A stretch of DNA of 64,000 nucleotides from Henricia sp. BOLD:AAB3569 (Eukaryota; Echinodermata; Asteroidea; Spinulosida; Echinasteridae). Positions within the stretch are counted from its first letter, which is position 1. Each line of letters opens with the position of its first letter. Positions 32,601 through 44,600 of the stretch are shown here, piece by piece. The stretch is taken from positions 434,001 through 498,000 of the forward strand of contig JBBELK010000384.1 in NCBI GenBank assembly GCA_037783545.1. The letters run 5' to 3'. A program made the position numbers and the translations under genes. Below the pieces are notes generated by a model. That model was not told where the DNA came from. It saw only the letters and a list, made by a program, of their open reading frames with translations, and searched no databases.

Positions 32601-35600
32601 GGCTGGGCTAGCTGGCTTCGGACTGGACTGGGCCGGGCTGGGCCGGTCTGGTCTGGGATGGATTGGGGTTGGGTGGGGTGGTATATGGGCCGGGCTGGGC
32701 TGGGCTGAGCTGGGGCTGGGGTTAGGCTGGGGCTGGGCTGGCCTAGTGCTGGGCTTGTCTGGGGCTGGCCAGGGCTGAGCTGGGATGGATTGGGCAGGGG
32801 TGGGTGGTATGTGATGGGATTGAGATGAGGTGATCAGCTGGACTGGGCCGGGCCGGGCCGGGCGGGGCTGAGGTTAGGCTGGGGCTGGGGTTAGGCTGGG
32901 GCTGGGGCTGGGGTTGGGGTTAGCAGAGTTGCCAACCCTCCCGGATTTTGCAACATATTCTTTAGAAAATGACTAATTTTGTGAGAACTGGTGCGGATAA
33001 AAACCCTCCTGGATTGTCAATTAACAACCTTGGGTCTGGGGTTGGGATTGGGCTGGGCTGGGCTAGCTGGCTTCGGACTGGACTGGGCCGGGCTGGGCCG
33101 GTCTGGTCTGGGATGGATTGGGGTTGGGTGGGGTGGTATATGGGCCGGGCTGGGCTGGGCTGAGCTGGGGCTGGGGTTAGGCTGGGGCTGGGCTGGGATT
33201 GCTGGCCTCGGACTGGACTGGACTGGACTGGGCCAGGCCGGGCCGGGCTAGGGCTGTGGGGCCTATAATAGGTCGGGCTGGGCCGGGATTTTAGGCTGGG
33301 CTGGGCTGGAGTACGGCTCGGGCTGGACTGCCATTTTGACTATGTGGCTTTTCTTGTTTGTCGAAGGTTGGATTGAGATTTTATAAATACCAGTGAATTC
33401 ACTAGCTCTGAAAACCCTGGGGTGGACATTTAAATTACTGTTCTACTCAAAATATTAAAGAAGTTACAGCCATTTCAGCGATTTTCAAGGTCAATGGCGA
33501 CCATCTTGGAATTGACCCAGATTTCACCCATTTCCGGTGGGTTGATTTTGGTAGACTTTTTTTCTGTCATTCTCCACATTCAGTAGGACCCGAAACCGTT
33601 GAAAAACCTTTTGTTAGAATTTGTTGGGGGTTAGGGTACTTTTAACCATAAATCTACCCGTCTATCACTTTTTTAATCGTTCTACTAGATTATTTAGTTG
33701 TCCATTGTTTCATCAGTAGTGAAATTTATAAAGAATGAACCCCTTGAAGATGATATTTTAGCATAAATTGTGCTCACGATGAGGCCTATCAGCAAATAAT
33801 TTGTCTCCCACCAACATTCACATGTCCTGAATGCACTTGGGCATGGCCTAGTACAGCGCGACCACTCCTCCACGAAGGGTTTAGCCGACCAAGTGCAACC
33901 CTTGTCTGATTTCAGATCAGACTGTCAGATCTGTGGTCAGATCTTAAAATAATGCCGATGACCGATCACAGGGGTTCCTTCTTCATTCTATCAGTACTGA
34001 TGATACAATAAACTACTAAGGATCTGGTAGGACGATTAGAAAGTGTGAGTATCACACATTTTGAAAAGAAAATATATAGATTTTGATTAGAGTTGCATCC
34101 TGTTGCTTACATTAGTCAAGTGACGGGATAATACTTTCTAGTATGATCATTATGTGAAAGTTTTGTCTATTTTAGTGCATGTATATGCGAAATAAAGTTA
34201 CCAGGGCAAGTTTTACGACATAAGTTACTTATCACTAATTGTTTTAAACCACAATTCACCAATACATGGTTTCTGTGAATGATTGTGATGACATTTACCT
34301 GTCATCTGAATTTTTTTTTACTTTCAGCAAAACTTTCTGAACAGTGGTGGAGGATTGATCTAGGAGCTTTTTACTGCTTGAGGAAAATCACCATTATCAA
34401 CAGGATTGCCAAAACAAATACTGGTACAGTATGTCCGATTTATATGCACCTATCAATTGCCCCCGACCTAACAGTGTTCTCCACGGGTTTTTCATTTGAT
34501 AGGGCGGCACCCCCGCGAAGCCACCCCCGCGAAGCCACCCCCCCATTTTTCTGTTACCTGGAATTAGTTTTATCCTTATATTATTCTATCAAACGCGGGA
34601 TGCACATCAAGAAGGGATAATAAAGGACGTGTTTCTGTCGTCACAGATCCGAATTTAGATCACAAACTGTGTCATTATTCGTTTTTCCTCAACGTTTTTA
34701 TTTTTTATTTTTTATTTACCGACCACTTACACGTTCACTTCCACCTCCAAAATTTCCTTTTTAAATTCATGCAATGTCTCTTCTGGCCGGTTGAACAAAA
34801 AAAGGATTTAAAAAACCGCAAACGCAAGTAACGCGCAACGGGCATTCTTTTATGTCTTTTTGTTTTACTTGGTACTGAGTGGGGCACCTGTACACCCTAC
34901 GCGAAAAGCCGTACTAACTGCGCGTAAACAAAGTACCCGACTATGTTAGACGGATTTAGTAAACAGAGGGCGACATCAGTTCGTTTTCCTTGGGAGCGGC
35001 TCGTGCATATCATGCAGTGCGGTACATTTACATGATGTAAATACATGAAAGGTATCGTGAAAATGTTTGCAGTGCGGCATTTTTTTTTGCTAGGGCGGTC
35101 GTGATTTTGCTCGGGCGGTCGAGATTTTGCGCGGGCAAACCCCTCGAGAACTCTGACCTAAGAGGTGGGGATTGTCACTTTGCACGTGACAAAATCTCCA
35201 TGCACCCCTGGGGCAAAATTTAGGTGACAAAAATCCACACCCTCGGGTGCCAAACATGCGCGCCTTGCTATTTATGCACTAAAATTTGTATTTCAATGGG
35301 TCAAAATCCCCAAAAACGTACCCCCGGCCTGCGCACGTACGGGGCTTTTGTCACTTTTGATGCTATAATTAATCTTGTTGGTTACTGGATTAGAGGATAT
35401 GGCATGCACTAACTGTATATACCAACCAACCATGTCCATGTGCTTCATAAGGCTTGTTCCTATTAGACTTTCTTTTCCGCTGCCTCGCGGAAAGTTACCG
35501 TGACCTTCGGTAACATTCCTTCGTGTAATCTTTCCATGCATTCCCATTTGCAATTGCTTTCAGTGCCCATGCGGAAAGCTACCGCGACCTTGCAGTAAAC

Positions 35601-38600
35601 TTTTGCCGTTCAGGCCCATAGTTTACTGCAGGGTCCTGCTCATTTTACAGGGCGAAACTGTTCCCATTGGACTTTTCGAGGGCCCTGTAAAACTCCCGCG
35701 GCTGAGCGGAAAGTTTCCGCGGCCTTTCACGCCCTGTAAGTTTTACACCGTGGTCGCGGTAACTTTACAGGGACGCTTATTCTCCGTGCGTCCCCATTGG
35801 ACTAAATTTTGTTACTCTCCCGCACAACCACTGGAGTTTTACCAAAAATAGTCCAATGGGAACACCACTATGGACAGTGAATACGCCACCTTTTGTTACC
35901 CCCGTTTCATACAGGCGTGCCAGAGGTGCACTGAACCAAATTCTTCACAAAATTTGAATTAAAGGCCCTGTAGATGATCTGTTTTTGAGCGATTCTGCGA
36001 ATAAAACCCTTATAAATCAAAAGAAAGACATAAATGTCGTATGATGGTAATTTCGTACGAGTGTTCATACGGGATCGTCACGACCAAATAAACGGAAGCC
36101 GACGCACAGTCCAGTTCTTGGTTCACTACTGTATACTGTTATTATTCAGTCTCACCACAAAATACAACACAGTCTAACAGATAAACATGATGAACAGATC
36201 CATTGAGCGGTAACGGATCACAAACCAAGTGGACTTAGAAATAAAGTTGATCAAATCCTAAAAGTGGACGAATCTATAAGCGGGTATTAACGCGGTCGTA
36301 TAATGGTGATAGCATAACGGAGTACGTATACGGATCCCTGGGTACCGGAGCTGGGGTGATTTATACTACATTAGTACAGTCATCATCTCCAGGTAGCGCC
36401 ATAGCTAAACAAAAACAAGACCAAAACTCAGTGCAGTTTTGTCTTCATAATTCAATGCAGTAGTAATCATTCCAAAGATTTGACAATGCAAGGTTCATTC
36501 ATTGTATGGTCCAGATAAACCAAGTTCATACTTGAAAGATAAAATCGTGCAAACAATTCACAAGAAAGTAATTCAAAGGGATAACCTTATAAAAATCAGA
36601 AGAACAACTAAATCCTTATCAACATAAATCTAGAATAACAACTAGACTCAAACACAATTCTCTCAAACGATTACTTATTGTAAATATGCATATGCAATTC
36701 ACTAAAATAAAACAGAAAGAAACTTACCCAAATATGGCTCAGTTTCGTGATAAGCAGCATAGCGGCTTGTATACAGAACGGCATGCCCCGTCAGGCCAAA
36801 TACAGGCCCTTTGGCCACACCCATAGGGTTGTGGAAGGGTCATGTGATCAATTTATTGTTCTAAGACCTGGGGCCAATTTCATGGCGCTGCTTAAGCGCT
36901 AGCTGAAAACGTGTGCTTACTGTAGCATAAAAGGTGTGCTAACTTTAAGGCTATTTCACGGCCGCGGCATGCTTAAGCATGCGCGTGCTTGGAAACGGGC
37001 ATTGTTGCGTCACGAGTGTTTAGCAAATTTGCCTCTGAAGCTAGCAAACGTTTGCCAGTGCTTAAGGTTACGGTCTCCATGAAATAGCCGGAGCCTCCGT
37101 TAGCACAAATTCGGCTGCTAAACAGCTCCATGAAATTGGCCCCTGCTCTTTATTCATGAGGTGAACCCTCATTGGCTAGGAATTCAGCGATCATGTGATT
37201 TGGCCACTTGCTGATTGGTCCTAAGTTAGTAGTCATGTGACTACGTGTTTGGTCAGCAGAATTTTGTGCTGAGTCTCAAAACAGGTCTCAGATCCTTGGA
37301 CTAGCCAGATTTATTACTCGGACCCTTAAAGTTGACATAAGCTTACTAAAAATAGTTTGTCCCAGAAGGTTATCCTCAAGTCAAAGAACATAAACTTGTT
37401 TACGTGTACTAGAGAGGGTAACCACAGCTCATTTACACATATGTGACTGTGTTTGGTCAGCAGAATATTGTGCTGAGTCTCAAAACAGGGGAGAATTTTA
37501 ACGTGGCCTCTGACTAAAGAATGGAGGCACTAATTGTGTACACTGCATAAAATACAAGTGCATTTATATTGAGGATGATTTTCTCACCATCCGACATAAA
37601 CAAACCCATCCGAAGAAATTTCAGCTTTGTGAAATGTACCACGTTTAAAAAAAAAGGAAAATCCATATGCGTTTTCCTGGTCTTGGCGGGGTGTTTCAAA
37701 TATTTGTTCTCAGTTGATCGGGTACTATGTGGCTTGCGTCATGCATGCACTCTGTGGCGCACATCATATACTGCAGGTGCGCGCGATCCGATCCATAAAA
37801 ATGCATCGCGTTGGAACACGCACACGCAGTACACAGCGCCCATGCATTTTGGACCGCGTAGATGCGAACCAAAAATAAGTAAATCGTTTGAATAATTTCA
37901 TCTTTACGGATTATTTTCTGGTAAAATTATATCATTTTGAGCGGAAACCTTTCATTGGATAGTTGCTATTAATTCAATCTTTACTTTCAGAACTTTTCCC
38001 CTGTAAACTCGTCGATTGGGGGTCATTGCAAATGATCCACTGGGCCTTTAAATATGCCAGAAGTTTGAAAGTGACTTCTGATAAACCCAGAAGTCAAAAG
38101 ATCGTTCCAGTCGGTCGGAACGACTGAAGAGTGACTGCATGGTTTCAGATGTTATTAAACCTTTATAGGCAAGCCGAACCTAATATAAATGTTTGCAAAT
38201 CAGTGTAGTCACTAATGCTGTAACGAATTCTCAAGTTCTGGTTCGGTTCGGTTCGGCAAAAGTTCGGAAATTTCTTTCCGAACATTTCTTAGGTTTGGGT
38301 TCGACAAGTATTGCCGGCGTTGTGGGTTCCGGTTGAAAGTGATCACGCACGTGCAGCTAGCTTTCTGTATAAATTAGGGTCTATGTATTTTTTTTCTTCA
38401 AATCCGCTCTTTTACACGATTCATTTGTCGTAATGAACAAGATAACGGCTTTGGTGGGACGAAATTAACCCGGGAAACTGAACGGAATCTGCGGCTGGAG
38501 CGCGGCGCAACTGTCTGAACTTGCGGTGTGCATGCAATATGTGATTTGTACCACGTGCAAACCATCGTGAAACTGCGTGGGATAGTATTTTTTCCTAGCC

Positions 38601-41600
38601 TTTGGTGTCTATTTTCTGACAATTGTTTGTAGTACCCGCAAGTATCGCTGTGTTCCCGTAAGACGGCTTATTGATTTCCGTCAAAAGGCTTTTCAAAATA
38701 TGTTGTGCGAAAAATTATGTCCAAGAAAATGTTCACAATGCAAATATATGCCACGCCACTAGAGGGCGTTTGCAATCAAACCGTTCCATAGATATCTGTG
38801 AACCGTTCCGATCAATTGTGCAGATGCATACTGCGCGCGCACTCACTCTCTGGCTTTGGCACGTTGTGCCGATGGAGCCAATACAATATTTGATCGGCAC
38901 CGATCGAGCGATGTCCGTGTATATATCGATCGTAAAAAGTCATGTCGGTACGGAGTCATGCATGTCATTACAGTGGCCGCCGGCGCCGGGCTCAAAATGT
39001 CGGATCTGATTTGGCACAATAATTGCTTTGTACAGTGCATGACGTTCAACAGTTAAACGCGAAGCACTTTTGCAAGCATAATAAGTCATTTCGAGTGGGT
39101 TCTTGACATTCAGGAAGCCAGCTCTCTTTCACATTTACAGTTAAAATATGCAAGATGTAAAATCCAAAGTGAAACACAGCCGAACTGAGTGAAATGTTCG
39201 GTTCGGTCCGGTCCGGTTCGGTTCAGAAGTGCCAAGTTCGGTAAAATCCTGTTTGGTTTGTCTGTTCGGTTACAGCATTATAGTAGTCACCTTTGAAACC
39301 TACTATTTTTGTGTTGAAACCCCACAGTTCATACTCTTTTTGCTTTCTGTGCGACCTTTATCGTAGTGTATTAGTACTAGACGTGCATATAAATGCTATT
39401 TACTCGGTTCCCATTCCCCTTCATTCAGCGAAATGTTTAGTGACTAAATCTAAGTTCAGGTTAAAAGTCCAATGTCCATGGCATGAACATCTTTTTCCCA
39501 TTTTAGTATAACCCGTTGACAGGCTTTGACAGACAGAACAGTTTATGGTAAGCCTGAAAAGCAGGTGATATTTTGAAAAAAATTATATTGCACAGCAAGC
39601 TAGGGCCTCGTGTAGTGACCATGTCACATGACGAAAGTTCGCCTGTCTGAAACCAAACTTCATATCATTTGGGTGAACCTAATGTCGCTCCGAATAGACT
39701 ACTAAAGTGAAAACGTCGCCCTTTGTGTGTTGCCATGGTTTTTGGGTCTACACTAAAACCAGTGAACTGTTTCACTGCTTTAGAAATGGATGTTTCAGAT
39801 GACCAGCGAATGTTTAAACCCGAAATCATGGGACCAGACGTCACACTTTAGTCGTCTATACTATTTTGTTTGTCACGAATCTGGTCGGCCAGTATTGAAT
39901 GGGTGTTGTTCCCTGCTAGACGGGGGGGGGGGGGGGGGGGGGGGCAAAACAAAAAGGGACAAATGCGAGCGCGTAGCGCGAAGACCTTACCGCGTGGGTC
40001 CGGGGCCCGCTTAAGGGCCCCGTGAAATTTTGGATTCTAGATGCTCTGTGGTGCAATCTAAGGCGATTCCTGGCAACTTTTAACGGACTTTTTTAAGCAA
40101 AAGTTTTGAAGATTGTTGCGTGTTTTGAGAATTGTGTGTATGAAGAATTATTTTCGGATCCAGGAATTTTGTAGACGGGGGGGGGGGGGGGGGGGGGTGG
40201 GGGGGGGGGGGGGGGGGTGGGGGGTGGGGGGTGGGGGGGGGGGGGGGGTGGGGGGTGGGGGGTGGGGGGGGGGGGTGGGGGGTGGGGGGTGGGGGGGGGG
40301 GGGGGGGGGGGTGGGGGGTGGGGGGTGGGGGGGGGGGGGGGGCAAAACAAAAAGGGACAAATGCGAGCGCGTAGCGCGAAGACCTTACCGCGTGGGTCCG
40401 GGGCCCGCTTAAGGGCCCCGTGAAATTTTGGATTCTAGATGCTCTGTGGTGCAATCTAAGGCGATTCCTGGCCACTTTTAACGGACTTTTTTAAGCAAAA
40501 GTTTTGAAGATTGTTGCGTGTTTTGAGAATTGTGTGTATGAAGAATTATTTTCGCCATTATTTTTAGCCATTATTTTCGCCCGGTTAAGTTGACAAAAAT
40601 CTATAAAGTTTCTCCCTCCCCAATTTGGCATTTAATATGCAGTTTTTACCCATCATCATTTCTTATTTTTCCGGATTTTTTCTTGGTTTTAATTCAGTCC
40701 AGTTGAAAAGTTCAAGAAAAGGACTTGATTTCAGACTGTTCCTTGCCCTAATGCCCTGTGTTAAAACATCGGCAGATCGGCTGCAAGACATAATAGACCA
40801 TTAGTAGGCAGGCCTATGTGTATTGGCGTCAAGTTGTCCTCGGCAAAAATTTCCACAAGGTATACCTTGAACCTTTTTCAGACGAAACAGAACAATTTAT
40901 ATACTTTGAGGAATCAGGTCAGCAAACCAGACTTCACAGACTACCGATAATGCTACGTTTACACCATGTTCCCGGCAGTCCCGGCGCCCCGGTTTGGCCA
41001 AAACGTGGCGTGCCGTGGAACTTTTATTGTCTTTTTATTACTTTGGCTCGACTCGGGCCCCAGTTGAGCCGGTGTGTTACGTTTTACCACGGTGCGTTAC
41101 GTCCCGGTACGGAAAGCGTGGCGCGCCGTGCCGGTTCCGGGCCGCGAGGCGGACGGCGCGCTACGTTTTAAGCGCCGTTCCACTACGGATGGGTCCACGT
41201 CCCAGGCCGGCCTGCTAAGTTCTAATGCGGTGCCTCACGTCCGTCACGTTTGTTGTCCCGGCCCAATACGTTCCCGACGGTGTGCGAGGGTCTGCTGCGG
41301 CGCCCTGCGACTGAACGTGGCAGCTGTCACGTTTCACGCCCCGGTGGTCACCCGGTGGTCTCCCGGTGAGCCCCGGTTGGTATAAATAGTGCGCTCCACA
41401 CCTTCATTTTCACTTCGTCCTGGAGCGCTGCCGCAGCAACATCATCCTCATTGTCATCATCGTCATCATCGTCAGGCACCGGCCGCGATCAGAGGTCCCC
41501 GGCACCCCACGGTGCCACACCCCGGTGAGTCAAGGTACACTGCGGTCCGTCACGCCCTGTGACGGAAGCCCCGTCACACTGCGGCCCAGGACGATTCTCA

Positions 41601-44600
41601 TTAGTGCCGGGACTGCCGGGCCAAAATTTTTGACAGAGCTGCTCACTGGCCGGTCACCGGCCGGTGGCAAGGGTGAGCTACGGTCATTCACGTTTCGCCA
41701 CCCCGGTCCTCTACGCTCCCCGACGTCCATCCCGGTGCCTCCACGGTGCTCCTCTACCGGGGCGCCGTGACTGCCGGGGACATGGTGTAAACGTAGCATT
41801 ACAAACGAAAAATGGTCAAACCAGTAATTATACTCCACCATGGGGATTAGATGTTGAGGGGGGAATTCAGTTCCATGGCATGATTGATTACCTTTTTTTT
41901 CTTATTGCATTTTTTTAGTATTTTTAAAGCCAAAAAGAATACGCAGATGTTAAATATCGGCATCGGTATTTTTTTTAAGAAGATTGCCCTCCGATTTCTC
42001 TTTTTTTTTTACGGCCTTTCTTTCCCCCTTATTTTTTTTTTTTGACTCGACTACTTGCCCTCCCCCCTTTTTTCTTTTACCTCCTTTCCTTTCCGCCCAT
42101 TTTTTTTTTTTTGACTAAATTTGCCCGGGGGGCACGTGTCCCCTCGGCCGCCCCCTGGATCCGCGCCTGATAAAACTATTTGTAACACTTTACCAATCAT
42201 GTATATACTATCTTTAACCAATCACTGAACGAGGATACTTATGTATGTATTTTTAGGTACATGTATATAATAATATTCATATCTAGGCCTATTACAAAAG
42301 CAACTGATGCCAAACTTGGCCAAACTTTAGTCCATTGTCATTTTAAAGGTAGTATACTCGTTTGGTAAACTGTTAAAAACGGCATAACCTCCACTGTTAA
42401 TTGAAAGCCTACATGTATGTTAAAAAAACTACCTTGTAGAAATTTCAGCCACTTAGATGCAGTAATACTTCAGAAAACCTGAAAAATCCAAGCACGATTT
42501 TTGTGCATGAAATGAATGAATAGCTCCAAAGATCGCCTGTAAGCGATCTTTGGAGATTCAAAACGTTTTGTAATTTTTGTCATTATTTTAATGGAAGCAA
42601 TTTGGACAAACTAATTTCACAGGGTGATTACTACCATTACCATCTTGATAAAAAGTAAGCTTAAAGATAATAAATCAGAATTTTTTTGGAGGGTAATTAC
42701 CAAACATGTAGACTACCTTTTAATGCCTTGTAGAAATAGACTAGTTGATGCAATGACTATCATCCAAATAAAGCATGAACCTCACCTTTTCATTTGCATC
42801 TTACCACTGCAGCTAAACGATTAGGAGGCGCTAGGGTACGGGCTGGTTTTAGTCCGCATTACGCAGACAACACAATGATTGGCAATCAAGTCATAGCAGA
42901 TGAGGCAACATCTGGAGCTCAACTGGAATTTGATGCGAATCCACCTGTGACTGCTCGATACGTGACTGTGGATTTGTATAGAGACGATTTTCTTCACTTT
43001 GCCGAAATTATGATCGATGAAATCAATCCTTCCAACTCACAAGGTGAGTAAAAATGCATTCCTAACTCTCCAAATAAAGTAGGGCAACAATTGGCACATA
43101 AACATTGAAAACCAGACATTTAGCAAAATAATTTCATCTTGAGTCTGATTGAAAATAAAGTAAACAGACTTGTCGAAACTGGTTCACTTGTTTATTGGCC
43201 AGCATCTAGATTTGGTTTTCAGTTCCTTCCTGATTTTGTGGGTTTCCTGTTTTGAGATTGATGTAGAATTGTTTTTCCACTTCTAAAACTAAGCATTACA
43301 TTCTCTCTGTTTTCCCATCATAGCCGGGTTTCTTCACGATTATGTACTACAGTGCTAGGCTAACAGTAGCCTTAGTCAGGCATTCATCAATAGTCCAGGG
43401 GCCAATTTCATAAAGATTTTTAGCAGAAAAATTTGCTTAATCCAAAATTTGTTTGCTTTATAAAAAGGGGTTTCAGTCAAAATCTTGTGATGTGTATTAC
43501 AATTGGCTGGTGCCCTGCTATTCTTGCTAAAAACACAAGTCGACATACAATTTTGACTATTAAAGGAGCGTGACCAGAGTTTCTGGAAAATAGTTTTCGA
43601 TGTAACTTACCAATATTATCAAGTAACTCCCATACACATCTCCCATGTCCCAAAAACCCGAAAACATTCGCAATTTCCAGTAAAAAATTAAACAAAACTA
43701 TCGAGTCGGCTTTCAGCGGATAAACGTTGATACTGGAAAATTAGTTTACAAATAATCGGTGGATTTTCGACGATATCCTCGGAAATATGCGGCCTAGAAG
43801 CGCGGGAGTTTCAGTTTCGTAATCAGAAAAATATAACGGATGTTATGATATAAAAATCTCATGACCCATAAGGTAAGTCCCGGGGAGTTATGGGTAAAAA
43901 AAGGTGATCTGGTCACACTCCTTTAACCCATTTTTACAACGCAGACAAGTTTTGGATTTAGCAAATTTTTCTGCTGAACAGCTTTATGAAATTGGCCCCT
44001 GGGGCCTACTTATGTTCTGGGTGAGCGGTAAACCCGCAAAAAATTACTAATTTTAGGAGATTAATGTCCCCACCCTACACAAAGGAATCACCATACGTCA
44101 TTGGGTAGCTTAATATCTCAATCTTAAAGTTAGGCATGATGTGGAGCTTGAAAGTGAATGGTGATTTTGGGGCTATTTTTGTCAAAAAAACTCATTTTTT
44201 GGTCAGAAATATGATTTTCCAGATATTGATATGTAAAAAAATTCACACATCAGGCCTCATCCAAGAAACCAAGTTCTAGGTTGATGTGATGCTGCAGTAA
44301 ATCAAAATGACCATTTGAAAATTAGAAAATGTACAGTAAGTATAGGAAACGTTGGTATAAATTTGCGATTTTCTCGCAATCATATTTTAAAGTCAAAATA
44401 AAGGTCAAATTTTGTTTTGTCAGGGACAAATATGCCCACACTCGCCCACATCATACACATCAGCTTTAAAGTTCAGCTTGATGTGGGGCTTAAAAAGTGG
44501 CATATGGGTTGATTTTGGGCTTTATTTGTTAAAACTCTCATTTTTTTGTCAAAAATAACATTTTTGAGATATTCACACCTTCAGGCTGGGTTGAGAAGCC

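Larger units (their letters stand above)
30105..33664. mobile_element. Foldback element carrying G-rich tandem arrays
   Basis: Ends read TAGACGGGTAGAT on both sides in inverted orientation. The left arm resumes at 30470 after a G-rich array and runs to about 30775; the right arm is 33365-33664. Both arms contain ACCCTAACCCCCAACAAATT-type sequence and a GATGGCCGCC motif. The core holds several GGGCTGG arrays (30117-30440, 31885-32140, 32270-32510, 32580-33330) and other repeat fragments. No transposase was found. Confidence 0.6.

Noticed and set aside
31857-33251. Gly/Trp/Leu-rich frames in the GGGCTGG arrays
   Set aside because: Repeated frames reflect the minisatellite and its 455-bp duplication, not a gene.
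36041-36200. Possible long terminal repeat of a retroelement
   Set aside because: No second copy, no primer-binding or polypurine features and no pol sequence in the window.
40080-40475. Proline- or glycine-rich reading frames across the poly-G tract
   Set aside because: They come from homopolymer composition in three frames on both strands and have no splice or domain support.
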